Below are positions 8,439-16,841 of a stretch of 64,000 nt of DNA, piece by piece. Positions within the stretch are counted from its first letter, which is position 1. Each line of letters starts with the position of its first letter. The stretch lies in the NCBI RefSeq assembly GCF_016446475.1, contig NZ_JAEHFP010000010.1, forward strand, positions 1 to 64,000, read 5' to 3'. The translations under genes and the position numbers were made by a program. The DNA is from Paracoccus binzhouensis. GTDB taxonomy: Bacteria; Pseudomonadota; Alphaproteobacteria; Rhodobacterales; Rhodobacteraceae. The notes beneath the pieces are model-generated. The model worked only from the letters and a program-made list of their open reading frames with translations. It ran no database searches and was not told where the DNA came from.

Positions 8439-9876
8439 AGTGCCGCTGGTCGTCGCCGGAAGGGAGAAGAACCGCCGGGTGGTGACGGCGGCCGATCCGG
8501 CCGCGCGGGCGCTCGGCCTGCGCGCCGGAATGCCCGTCACCAAGGCCCAGGCGATGGTCCCCGGCCTCCTCATTGAGCCCGCCGACCCAAAAGCCGACCT
8601 GGACAGCCTCGAACGTCTCGCGCTCTGGGTGCTGCAACGCTTCAGTCCGATCGTTGCCGTCGATGCGCCGGACGGGATCGTGATCGATGCGACCGGCGCC
8701 GACCATCTGCACGGCGGTGAAGCGGCCATGCTGGAGGCGCTGACCGGACGGCTTGTCATGTCCGGCGTCACCGCCAGCGCCGCCATCGCCGATAGCTGGG
8801 GCGCGGCCCATGCGCTGGCGCGCTATGCGGCCGATCCGCTGTTTGTCGCCCCTCCCGGCGAAACCGTCCCGGTCCTCGCGCCGCTGCCGCTGCAAGCCCT
8901 GCGCCTGCCACCCGCGATCGCGGCGGGGCTATACGATCTCGGCTTTGTCCGCATCGGCGACCTGGTCGGGCAGCCGCGCGCGCCCCTGACGCGGCGCTTC
9001 GGGCTGGAGCTCTGCCGGCGTCTCGATCAGGCCCTGGGCGCGGTCGCCGAACCCATCGAACCGATCCGGCCCGAGGAGCTGGTCTCGGTTCGCCGCGTCT
9101 TCGCCGAACCGATCGGCGCCGCCGAGACCATCGCGCGCTATATTCGCAAGCTGGTTATGGCGCTCTGCGAAGCGCTCGAAGCGCGGGGCCTCGGCGCGCG
9201 CCGTCTCGACCTGCTCTGCCACCGCGTCGACAACCGGATCGAGACGGTGCGCATCGGCCTGGCCATGCCCGTGCGGGATCCCGCGCGCCTGACCCGGTTT
9301 CTCTGCGACAAGATCGAGACCATTGCACCGGGCTTCGGCATCGAGATCATGTCGCTGACCGCCACCCTGGCCGAACCGCTGGCCTCGAAACAGGCGGCCA
9401 GCAGCCTGATCGACGAGGGCGCGCCGGATCTTTCCGGCCTGATCGACACGCTGGCGAACCGGGTCGGCGCGCGGGCGGTCTATCGCTTCGCGCCGGTGGC
9501 GAGCGACGTGCCCGAACGCTCGGTCCGCCGCCTGCCGGCACTTGCCGAGGATACGGGTGCGGGCTGGCCCGACCATTGGCCGCGCCCGTCGCGGCTCCTC
9601 GCCCGGCCGGAGCCGATCGAGACCATGGCGCTCCTGCCGGACCATCCGCCGAACTGGTTCTCCTGGAAGGGCGTGCGCCGCCGGGTCCGCCGGGCCGACG
9701 GCCCCGAGCGCATCTTTGGGGAATGGTGGAAACGCGATGCCGAGCGACAGGCGGTGCGGGACTATTTCCGGGTCGAGGACGATGCCGGCGAACGCTTCTG
9801 GATCTTCCGCTCTGGCGATGGCGAGGATGCCGCCACCGGCTCGCATCGCTGGTTCCTGCACGGGATTTTCGGATGA
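8353..9876 (+). CDS. imuB: ImuB, inactive Y-family polymerase homologue
   Basis: A 507-aa ImuB. Y-family polymerase-like palm and fingers run from the start ([19 protein letters not shown]) to about residue 330; the family is known to lack the catalytic carboxylates and acts as a hub joining DnaE2 to the beta clamp. The C-terminal block ([22 protein letters not shown], ending [10 protein letters not shown]) is diagnostic of ImuB. The start lies inside imuA and the stop overlaps the dnaE2 ATG (ATGA), so the three are translationally coupled. The gene itself looks intact, though its partner polymerase is broken. Confidence 0.9.
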   Translation: MARVISVFLPNWPTDRLRRKAGDAAPPGEVPLVVAGREKNRRVVTAADPAARALGLRAGMPVTKAQAMVPGLLIEPADPKADLDSLERLALWVLQRFSPIVAVDAPDGIVIDATGADHLHGGEAAMLEALTGRLVMSGVTASAAIADSWGAAHALARYAADPLFVAPPGETVPVLAPLPLQALRLPPAIAAGLYDLGFVRIGDLVGQPRAPLTRRFGLELCRRLDQALGAVAEPIEPIRPEELVSVRRVFAEPIGAAETIARYIRKLVMALCEALEARGLGARRLDLLCHRVDNRIETVRIGLAMPVRDPARLTRFLCDKIETIAPGFGIEIMSLTATLAEPLASKQAASSLIDEGAPDLSGLIDTLANRVGARAVYRFAPVASDVPERSVRRLPALAEDTGAGWPDHWPRPSRLLARPEPIETMALLPDHPPNWFSWKGVRRRVRRADGPERIFGEWWKRDAERQAVRDYFRVEDDAGERFWIFRSGDGEDAATGSHRWFLHGIFG

Positions 9877-12800
9877 GCGCGCCCGCCTACGCCGAATTGC
9901 AGGTGACGTCGCATTTCTCCTTCCTGCGCGGCGCGTCCTCGGCCGAGGAGCTCTTCGCCACTGCGGCCGCAATGGGGATCGAGGCGCTCGCCGTGACCGA
10001 CCGCAACACGCTGGCCGGCATCGTGCGCGCCCATGAGGCGGCGAAGGAGGCCGGGGTGCGGCTGATCGTCGGCTGCCGCCTCGATCTTGCCTGCGGCATG
10101 TCGGTGCTGGTCTATCCGACCGACCGGGCGGCCTACTCGAGGCTCTGCCGGTTGCTCTCGCTCGGCAAGGGGCGGGCGGGCAAGGCGCGCTGTCACCTCG
10201 AATGGAACGATCTCGTCGCCTATGGCGAGGGCTTGATCGCGGTCCTGGCGCCGGACCTTGCCGACGAGACCTGCGGTTTGCGTCTGAGGCGTCTGCGCGA
10301 TGCCTTTGGCGATCGCGCCTATCTCGCCCTGACGCTGCGGCGGCGGCCCAATGACCAGATGCGCCTCTGGGAGCTGTCGGCGCTCGCCGCGCGTCTCGGC
10401 GTGCCCACCGTCGTGACCAATGACGTGCTCTTCCATGAGCCCGGCCGCCGTATCCTGCAGGATGTCGTCACCGCGATCCGGCACAATCTCACCGTCGACG
10501 CGCTCGGAACCCGGCGCGAGCGCCATGCCGACCGTTATCTGAAGCCGCCCGCCGAAATGCACCGGCTCTTCGCGCGCTGGCCCGAGGCTTTGGCCCGGAC
10601 GCGTGAGATCGCGGATCGCTGCCGCTTCTCGCTCGACGAGCTGCGCTATCAATATCCCGAAGAGCGCGACGATCCGGCGCTGAGCCCGCAGGAAACCCTG
10701 GCGCGGCTGACCTGGGAGGGCGCGGCGAGCCGCTATCCCGAGGGTGTCCCCGAAGAGGTGACAGCCGCGCTGAAGCATGAGCTGGCCCTGATCGGCAAGC
10801 TCGATTACGCGCCCTACTTCCTGACGGTGAACAGCATCGTCCGCTTCGCCCGGTCGCGCGGTATCCTCTGCCAGGGACGCGGATCGGCGGCGAACTCCGC
10901 CGTCTGCTATGTGCTCGGCATCACCGCGATCGATCCCGGCCGCAACGATCTTCTCTTCGAGCGCTTCGTCTCCGAGGAGCGCCGCGAGCCGCCCGACATC
11001 GACGTGGATTTCGAGCATGAGCGGCGCGAGGAAGTGATCCAGTGGGTCTATGAGCATTACGGCCGCGAGCGCGCCGCGCTGACCGCGACCGTCATCCGCT
11101 ATCGCTCCAAGGGCGCCCTGCGGGACGTCGGCAAGGCCCTGGGGCTTCCCGAAGACCTGATCCAGACGCTGTCCGGCCAGCTGTGGGGCTGGTCCGAGGC
11201 CGGTGTGACCGAGCAGCAGCTCCGCGATCTCAACCTCAACCCGGAGGATCGCCGGTTGCGCCTGACGCTCGAACTGGCGGCCCAGCTTCGCGGCGCCCCC
11301 CGGCATCTGTCGCAGCATCCAGGCGGCTTCGTCCTGACCCATGACCGGCTCGACGATCTCGTCCCCATCGAGCCCGCGGCGATGGAGGGGCGTCAGATCA
11401 TCGAATGGGACAAGGACGATATCGACGCGCTGCGTTTCATGAAGGTCGATGTCCTGGCGCTCGGCATGCTGAGCTGCATGCGCCGGGGGCTAGACCTGCT
11501 GGCCGAGCACAAGGATATCCGACTCGATCTGGCGTCGATTCCGGCCGAGGATCCGCGCACCTATGCGATGATCCGCAAGGCCGACACGCTCGGCACCTTC
11601 CAGATCGAGAGCCGGGCGCAGATGTCGATGCTGCCGCGCCTGAAGCCCCGGACCTATTACGACCTAGTGGTGCAGGTCGCGATCGTGCGGCCGGGGCCGA
11701 TCCAGGGCGATATGGTTCATCCCTATCTGCGCCGGCGCGAGGGCCTGGAAGAGGTCGACTATCCCCGGCCCGAGCTGGAGAAGGTGCTGGGCAAGACGCT
11801 CGGCGTGCCGCTGTTCCAGGAACAGGCCATGCGCGTCGCCATCGAATGCGCGGGCTTCACCGCAGGCGAGGCCGATCTCCTGCGCAAGAGCATGGCGACC
11901 TTCAAGCATACCGGAGGGGTCTCGAAGTTCCGCGACCGGCTGATCTCGGGGATGATCGCGCGCGGCTATGAGGAGGAGTTCGCGGCGCGGACCTTCCAGC
12001 AGCTCGAAGGGTTCGGCTCCTATGGTTTTCCCGAAAGCCACGCGGCGAGCTTCGCGCTGATCGCCTATGCCTCGGCCTGGCTCAAATGCTGGCACCCGGA
12101 TGTCTTCTGCGCCGCGCTCCTCAACGCCCAGCCCATGGGCTTTTATGCGCCGGACGTCTCGCGGTCCGTCTTGGACTGCGAATGGTCAAGGGCCTCGCCA
12201 ATGCCCATGCCGCCGCCATCGTGGCGGCGCGGGGCGATGAGACGTTCACCTCGGTCAAAGATCTCTGGCGGCGGGCCGGCGTTCCCGTCGCGGCGCTCGA
12301 TCAGATCGCGGCGGCCGACGGATTCCGCCCAGCCTTCGGCCTCGCCCGGCGCGAGGCGCAATGGGCCATCAAGGGGCTGCGCGACGAGGAACTGCCGCTT
12401 TTCGCCGCCGCCTCGGAGCGCGAGGGCCGGACCGTTCCGGAACTCGACGAGCCGGTGATTGCGCTCAGAGCGATGCCTGCCGGTCGCGAGGTGGTCGAGG
12501 ATTATGGGCATATCGGCCTGTCGCTGCGCCGCCATCCGGTGTCCTTTTTGCGCGAGGACCTGGCGAGGCGCCGGATCGTCAGCTGCGCCGAGGCGATGGC
12601 GGCCCGTGATCAGCGCTGGCTCGAGGCGGCGGGGATCGTGCTGGTGCGCCAACGCCCCGGTTCCGCAAACGGCGTCATGTTCATCACGCTCGAGGACGAG
12701 ACCGGCATCGCCAATCTCGTGGTCTGGCAGAAGATCTTCGAGCGCTATCGGCGGGTCATTCTCTCATCGAGCATGATTGCTGTGCGGGGCCGCGTTCAGC

Positions 12801-12949
12801 GCGAGGGCGAGGTCGTGCATCTCGTCGCCCATCGGATCGTCGATCTGTCGCGGGATCTGGCGAGCGTCGGACAGCGCGAGATGGCGCCGGCCGGGCAGCA
12901 GGGGCCGGAGGGCGGCGGCATCAGGGTGAAGGCGCGGGATTTCCGGTAG
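9873..12949 (+). pseudogene. dnaE2: dnaE2 (ImuC) error-prone polymerase, frameshifted by deletion
   Basis: The C-family error-prone polymerase DnaE2/ImuC starts at the ATG overlapping imuB. It has the PHP domain ([17 protein letters not shown]) and the polymerase palm with [11 protein letters not shown]. The first frame reads correctly to GFYAP at residue 760 (12152) and then turns into Arg/Ser/Pro-rich nonsense ending at 12458. The correct sequence resumes in another frame at 12155 ([20 protein letters not shown]) and runs to 12949 with the OB fold. The normal segment between these points, roughly 35-50 residues carrying the conserved AQIV...RP...WD region, is absent. This is therefore a deletion of about 100-150 bases that is not a multiple of three. 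The first-frame product would lack the distal C-terminal region, including the OB fold. Confidence 0.85.
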
Positions 12950-13078
12950 AGGGCAGGTTCTGATCGAGAGTTCGGGACCGGTGGAAAAGACCCTTGCCAG
13001 ATGTGTCGGTGATCGCACCTCTCGACTGACACGATCATCCCAGCAGCGGCAGCTTTGAGCCCAAAGTGCTGAATTTCC

Positions 13079-13510
13079 TCAGCGCGGCCAATGTCCGGTC
13101 TTGCGGATTTCCAGAATGTCTTCGTGCGCTCCAGTCGCGCCCCAGCGAACGATTTCCGACAGGATCGGCAGAAGGGCCCTGCCGCGCGGGGCGAGCGAAT
13201 ACTCTACCTTCTTCGGCACGACCAGAAATTCCTGGCGATGCAGCAGCCCGAGTTCAGTCATGTCCTTCAACTCGCGGCTTAGGATACGCGGAGTTATTGG
13301 CTTGCCTAAACCACCCTTCACCAACGACCGACCAATCTCGCCGAAACGAAGCGGACCGCGATGCAGGACGCAGAGGATGTGCAGCTTGTAACGGCCGCCG
13401 ACAATCTTTCCGAACGCGATGGCCGGGCAAAGCGTGATATGGCTCATATCGAGGCCCGTCAGTAAGGAGACCCCTGGCCCATGATCGGTGTCGTTATCCA
13501 GCGCCATCAT
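13079..13510 (-). CDS. HxlR family transcriptional regulator
   Basis: A 143-aa winged-helix regulator of the HxlR group. CPAIAFGKIVGGRYKLHILCVLHRGPLRFGEI (about residues 28-59) matches the family N-terminal block, including the CP dipeptide whose Cys senses electrophiles or oxidants in several members. The wing region is RILSRELKDMTELGLLHRQEF. Here the usual Trp of GGKW is Tyr (GGRY). It is divergent from the SRPBCC gene with 76 bases between them, so it most likely controls that pair and itself. An internal Met at residue 22 could be the true start, since HxlR proteins are usually about 110-125 aa. Confidence 0.85.
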   Translation of the reverse strand: MMALDNDTDHGPGVSLLTGLDMSHITLCPAIAFGKIVGGRYKLHILCVLHRGPLRFGEIGRSLVKGGLGKPITPRILSRELKDMTELGLLHRQEFLVVPKKVEYSLAPRGRALLPILSEIVRWGATGAHEDILEIRKTGHWPR

Positions 13511-13586
13511 ACTATCGTTTTTGTCCGTATTTACGAAATCGTACTACCCCGATAGCCTGTGATCAATGGTGAAAGGGAGACCATAG

Positions 13587-14075
13587 ATGACAGATGAAAC
13601 ATCACTGGGGCACGATGGCAAGGTAACGGCGACGACGGACCCGAAATCGGGGGATGTTGAGGCTTCGTCGGTTTTCAACACTTCACCGGAACGCCTGTTC
13701 CGGGCACTGACCACGAAAGAAATCTGCAACTGGTGGGTCCGGCCAGGCGTGTTCAACACCGAAGAGTGGAGCGGCGATGTCCGCGAAGGCGGTCGCTGGG
13801 CAGCAGCCGGTGTCGGTGGCGGCCAGCCCTATCAGCTTGAAGGCGAGTTCATCACCGTAGATGAACCGCGCAAGCTTATCCACACATGGAAGCCTGTGGG
13901 GGCGCCAATCGAGCCCGCAACGTTGACCTATGACATCGAGCCACACCCGGAAGGTGTGCGCCTGACGCTGCGCCACGCGAACCTACCAAACGCGGAGATT
14001 CGCGAGAAGACACGCGCGGGCTGGGAAACGAGCCTTGTCAGGCTGCGGGAAATTGTCTCCGCCGAAAAGGGTTAA
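13587..14075 (+). CDS. SRPBCC (AHSA1-like) domain protein
   Basis: A 162-aa protein of the SRPBCC/activator of Hsp90 ATPase homologue 1-like superfamily. VEASSVFNTSPERLFRALTTKEICNWWVRP opens the helix-grip fold, WSGDVREGGRWAA forms the central strands, and the C-terminal helix is GWETSLVRLREIVS. These small proteins bind hydrophobic ligands in a deep cavity. The ligand is not evident. The gene sits divergently from an HxlR regulator and 9 bases before a TfoX-like gene, an arrangement common in stress-response clusters of bacteria. Confidence 0.82.
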   Translation: MTDETSLGHDGKVTATTDPKSGDVEASSVFNTSPERLFRALTTKEICNWWVRPGVFNTEEWSGDVREGGRWAAAGVGGGQPYQLEGEFITVDEPRKLIHTWKPVGAPIEPATLTYDIEPHPEGVRLTLRHANLPNAEIREKTRAGWETSLVRLREIVSAEKG

Positions 14076-14084
14076 ATTGCTCTC

Positions 14085-14417
14085 ATGGCCTATGATGAGG
14101 CCCTAGCCGCCCGCGTTCGCAACGTCTTGCCGGAGACGGGCGATCTGCGGGAACGGAAGATGATGGGTGCGCTGTGTTTCATGATTGGGGGCCACATGTG
14201 CTGCGGTGTCACTGGGGACGCGTTGATGGTGAGAGTTGGGCACGATGGATACGATGCGGCCTTGGACGAACACCACGTACGCCCAATGGAAATGTCCGGC
14301 GGGCGCAAGCCGCGCGGGTTTGTCCTCGTTGGTCCGGCAGGCGTGGAGACCGAAGATGAGTTGATACAGTGGATCGCGCGGGGTCGTAGATTTGTTTCCA
14401 CTCTGTCAGCAAAGTGA
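14085..14417 (+). CDS. TfoX N-terminal domain-like protein
   Basis: A 110-aa protein made only of the TfoX N-terminal domain: RERKMMGALCFMIGGHMCCGVTGDALMVRVG is the core, and RPMEMSGGRKPRGFVLVGPAGVETEDEL the second half. It lacks the C-terminal domain of the competence regulator TfoX/Sxy. Single-domain members are common and mostly uncharacterised, often next to SRPBCC genes as here. It starts 9 bases after the SRPBCC stop and is probably in one operon with it. A role in competence should not be assumed. Confidence 0.8.
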   Translation: MAYDEALAARVRNVLPETGDLRERKMMGALCFMIGGHMCCGVTGDALMVRVGHDGYDAALDEHHVRPMEMSGGRKPRGFVLVGPAGVETEDELIQWIARGRRFVSTLSAK

Positions 14418-14670
14418 GAAACTCACCAGTCTGGACCTCCGAGAAACGAACAAGCGGTCATTTGCGCAGTCGCAGCCGACGGCAGCAGGGGTACGCGCAG
14501 CCGACATTCCAAGTGTTCAACGCTCTAGTGACCCGATCAGCAAGGCTGCTCACCACCAGGGTGCGACATATCTGATACGGGGTTGCCTGGAGGGGGAAGG
14601 CCTTCCCCCTGGCCGGTACTATCGTTGCCGGCACACCCCCATCTGCGGGGAGACCCCGCAACGCCCCCTG
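14418..14670. other. Gene-free leader upstream of ardC, with two hairpins
   Basis: No protein-like frame is present. A perfect 20-base palindrome, AGGGGGAAGGCCTTCCCCCT, occupies 14591-14610. A second perfect hairpin, TGCGGGG with loop AGA and CCCCGCA, is at 14644-14660. Both come just before the structured leader at 14671. They could be a terminator for the TfoX gene (no T-run follows) or part of a longer structured ardC leader. Confidence 0.5.
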
Positions 14671-14744
14671 AGAGGGAGAGTGCGGACGGGTTTTCCGTGA
14701 CGGGTTGAGGGCCGGAGGAGTGGCCTCCGGCGCCCGTCGCGGAG
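14671..14744 (+). ncRNA. Structured leader of ardC (candidate radC RNA motif)
   Basis: Copy 1 of a repeated leader. After GAGAGTGCG comes hairpin P1 (ACGG, loop GTTTT, CCGT), then GACGGG (14699-14704) pairing with CCCGTC (14733-14738) around an inner stem GCCGGAGG / CCTCCGGC (14711-14718 / 14724-14731). It ends 9 bases before the ardC ATG. The other copies keep the pairs while changing the bases. The layout and the genes served (antirestriction, radC) fit the radC RNA motif described in Alphaproteobacteria; the match is from memory and unverified. Confidence 0.65.
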
Positions 14745-14753
14745 ATCAAACCG

Positions 14754-15713
14754 ATGGCCAGACAGGACCGCGCCCGCCAAGACGGCGCCCGCAGCAATCT
14801 CTATGACGACATCACCGACAAGATCATCGCCGAGCTGGAGGAAGGGCGGCTGCCCTGGGTCCAGCCCTGGGGGACGGCGGCGGCGAAGGCGCCGCTCGCC
14901 ATGCCGAGAAACGCCGCGACCGCGCGGCAATATTCCGGGATCAATGTCCTCTTCCTCTGGGGCGCCGTGGTCCAGCACGGCTATCCGACCCAGCATTGGC
15001 TCACCTTCCGGCAAGCGCTCTCGCTGGGCGGAAATGTCCGCAAGGGCGAGCGCGGCACCACCGTCGTCTATGCCGACCGCTTCACGCCGGAAGACGAGAA
15101 GCGCCGCGCTCGGGAGTCGGGTGAAGAAGCCAGCAGCATTCCGTTCCTGAAGCGTTTCACCGTATTCAACGCGGCGCAATGCGAGGGCTTGCCCGAGGAC
15201 ATCGCGATCGAGGCCCCACCACCGCCGCCCGGCATGATCGAGCCGAGGGTCGAGGCGCTGATCGAGGCGACCGGCATCGATTTCCGCATCGGCGGGGATC
15301 GCGCCTTCTATGTTCCCGCGCTCGACTACGTCCAGGTGCCGCCGCCGGCCGCCTATTTCGAGCCGATCAACTGGCACAGGACGGCGCTCCACGAGATGGG
15401 TCACGCCACAGGTCATGCCTCGCGCCTGGGGCGGGATTTCTCGGGCAGCTTCGGCACGAAGAAGTATGCCTTCGAGGAGCTGGTCGCGGAGATGAACGCG
15501 GCCTTCTGCTGCGCCTCGCTCGGCATCGTGCCAACGGTGCGCCATGCCGACTACATCGGCTCCTGGCTGGAGGTGCTGCGCGAGGACAACCGTGCCATCG
15601 TCCGCGCCGCCTCGCAGGCCAGTAAGGCGGCCGACTGGCTGCTGGCGCATCTGCCCGACGAGGAGAGCGTCAAACCGGATGCGAACTCGACCGAGCGGAG
15701 GGTGGCGGCATGA
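14754..15713 (+). CDS. ardC: ArdC-like antirestriction protein
   Basis: A 319-aa ArdC family protein. The N-terminal domain (about 10-120: NLYDDITDKIIAELEEGRLPWVQPW, then GINVLFLW and GGNVRKGERGTTVVYA) binds single-stranded DNA; the C-terminal zincin-like metallopeptidase domain carries HEMGHATGH (about residue 214) with the downstream Glu in FEELVAEMNAAF. In conjugation, ArdC covers the incoming single strand and protects it from restriction. It heads a run of ICE genes, overlaps DUF2958 by four bases, and is preceded by a structured leader that may control its expression soon after entry. Confidence 0.92.
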   Translation: MARQDRARQDGARSNLYDDITDKIIAELEEGRLPWVQPWGTAAAKAPLAMPRNAATARQYSGINVLFLWGAVVQHGYPTQHWLTFRQALSLGGNVRKGERGTTVVYADRFTPEDEKRRARESGEEASSIPFLKRFTVFNAAQCEGLPEDIAIEAPPPPPGMIEPRVEALIEATGIDFRIGGDRAFYVPALDYVQVPPPAAYFEPINWHRTALHEMGHATGHASRLGRDFSGSFGTKKYAFEELVAEMNAAFCCASLGIVPTVRHADYIGSWLEVLREDNRAIVRAASQASKAADWLLAHLPDEESVKPDANSTERRVAA

Positions 15714-16114
15714 TCCTCATGACCCGTACACAGCGCGCGCAGCTCCTCGCCAATGGCCGGCAGCGCGGAGCCGATCACGTCCCCGTCGTGAAATTCTTCA
15801 ATCCCTTCGGCGAGGGCGTCTGGCTCGCGACCGAGCTGGATGAGGACGGCGATGTGATGTTCGGCCTGGCCGATATCGGCTGTCCCGAACTCGGAAGCTG
15901 GAGCTTCAGCGAGCTCGAATCGATCCGGCTGCCCTTTGGGATGGGGATCGAGCGCGACCTGCTCTTCATCGGCGATTTCCCGATTTCGGTCTGGGCCGAG
16001 GCTGCGCGGACTACCGGCAGCATCCGCGCGGCCGAGCGCAGTCTCTACGCCCGCGCTCGCGACGATGCCGGATCGACCCTGAAAGCCGCCGATACGGAAC
16101 CCCGGAAAGCCTGA
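15710..16114 (+). CDS. DUF2958 protein
   Basis: A 134-aa protein of the DUF2958 family, which almost always accompanies ardC and radC on alphaproteobacterial conjugative elements. Visible family features are MTRTQRAQLLANGRQR, VVKFFNPFGEGVWLATELDEDGD and FGLADIGCPELGSWSFSELE. Its function is unknown. The first ATG overlaps the ardC stop; the second, nine bases on, is the more usual family start. The product is acidic and soluble. Confidence 0.85.
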   Translation: MILMTRTQRAQLLANGRQRGADHVPVVKFFNPFGEGVWLATELDEDGDVMFGLADIGCPELGSWSFSELESIRLPFGMGIERDLLFIGDFPISVWAEAARTTGSIRAAERSLYARARDDAGSTLKAADTEPRKA

Positions 16115-16141
16115 TTTCCGGCTCTCCGGCTTTGCGATCCC

Positions 16142-16176
16142 GCGCCGCTCTCTCCGAGGCAGAGGGCGGCGCTTTT
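16142..16176 (+). terminator. GC-rich hairpin with T-run before radC
   Basis: GCGCCGC plus CTCT (16142-16153) pair with AGAG plus GCGGCGC (16161-16172), followed by TTTT (16173-16176). This looks like a rho-independent terminator. Its 3' arm shares bases with the first hairpin of the radC leader (16168-16180), so the two folds exclude one another, as in transcription attenuators. Confidence 0.55.
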
Positions 16177-16225
16177 CGCCGTGACGCGGTGAAAGTCCCG
16201 GCGCCTGGCCGGCTGCCCGTCGGGA
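16168..16225 (+). ncRNA. Structured leader of radC (candidate radC RNA motif)
   Basis: A further copy of the leader. P1 is GGCG, loop CTTTT, CGCC (16168-16180). It is followed by GTGACG as in the other copies. The outer stem is GACG with a bulged C and GG (16183-16189) against CCCGTC (16216-16221). The inner stem is CCGGC / GCCGG (16198-16202 / 16208-16212). It ends about 10 bases before the radC ATG. Confidence 0.6.
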
Positions 16226-16234
16226 GACCTGAAC

Positions 16235-16723
16235 ATGACCCGACATCAGAAGACATTTGGTGTGGAGCCGCAGTCCGCACCGCTTTCGGCCCAGGAGCAG
16301 GCTGTCGTGTATGAAGCCCGCCAGATCCTGCTGCGCCACCTCAACCAGAACCCGGTTCTGTCCTCCTGGCAGGCGGTGCTGGACTATTGCGCCCTCACCA
16401 TCCGCGGCGAGGTGGAGCGCTTCCATGTCCTCTATCTCGACCGCAAGAATCGGCTGATCTCGGACGAATGCCTCGCCATCGGCACGATCGATCATGTCCC
16501 GGTCTATCCGCGCGAGGTGCTGCGGCGCAGCCTGGCGCTCAACGCCTCCGCGCTGATCATCGTCCACAATCACCCGGCCGGCGATCCCGAGCCCTCGGCC
16601 GCCGATCTCGCGATGACGAGGGAGACCCAGAAAGCCTGCGCGGCTCTGGGTTTGACGCTGCATGACCACATCATCACCGGCGCCGGCCGGGAGACCAGCC
16701 TGCGCGCCCGAGGCGAGATCTGA
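16235..16723 (+). CDS. radC: RadC family JAB/MPN-domain protein
   Basis: A 162-aa RadC-like protein consisting mainly of the JAMM domain. The metal site is visible in FHVLYLDRKNRLISDE (the Glu-strand) and HNHPAGDPEPSAADL (about residues 112-126, HxHxxGD type with the later Asp). Despite the old name, a DNA-repair role for RadC is doubtful; ICE-borne members follow ardC and are thought to help establishment. The normal N-terminal helix-hairpin-helix region of chromosomal RadC is replaced by about 40 residues, so this is the short mobile-element form. Confidence 0.88.
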   Translation: MTRHQKTFGVEPQSAPLSAQEQAVVYEARQILLRHLNQNPVLSSWQAVLDYCALTIRGEVERFHVLYLDRKNRLISDECLAIGTIDHVPVYPREVLRRSLALNASALIIVHNHPAGDPEPSAADLAMTRETQKACAALGLTLHDHIITGAGRETSLRARGEI

Positions 16724-16754
16724 CGGTCAAGGGGAATTGCGCCGGCACGGGGCC

Positions 16755-16833
16755 GGGAGAGTGAAAGGAGGGATGGGGAGTTCGCGACGGGCTGGTTGCC
16801 GGAGAGAGAGGCTCCCCGGCGTCCGTCATGGAG
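16755..16833 (+). ncRNA. Structured leader of parB-like gene
   Basis: Another copy of the leader, starting GGGAGAGTGAAAG. The outer stem is GACGG (16786-16790) with CCGTC (16823-16827). The inner stem is GCCGG (16798-16802) with CCGGC (16816-16820), plus GAG/CTC pairing inside. The P1 hairpin is weaker here. It ends 9 bases before the ATG, as in the other copies. Confidence 0.55.
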
Positions 16834-16841
16834 TGAAGAAC

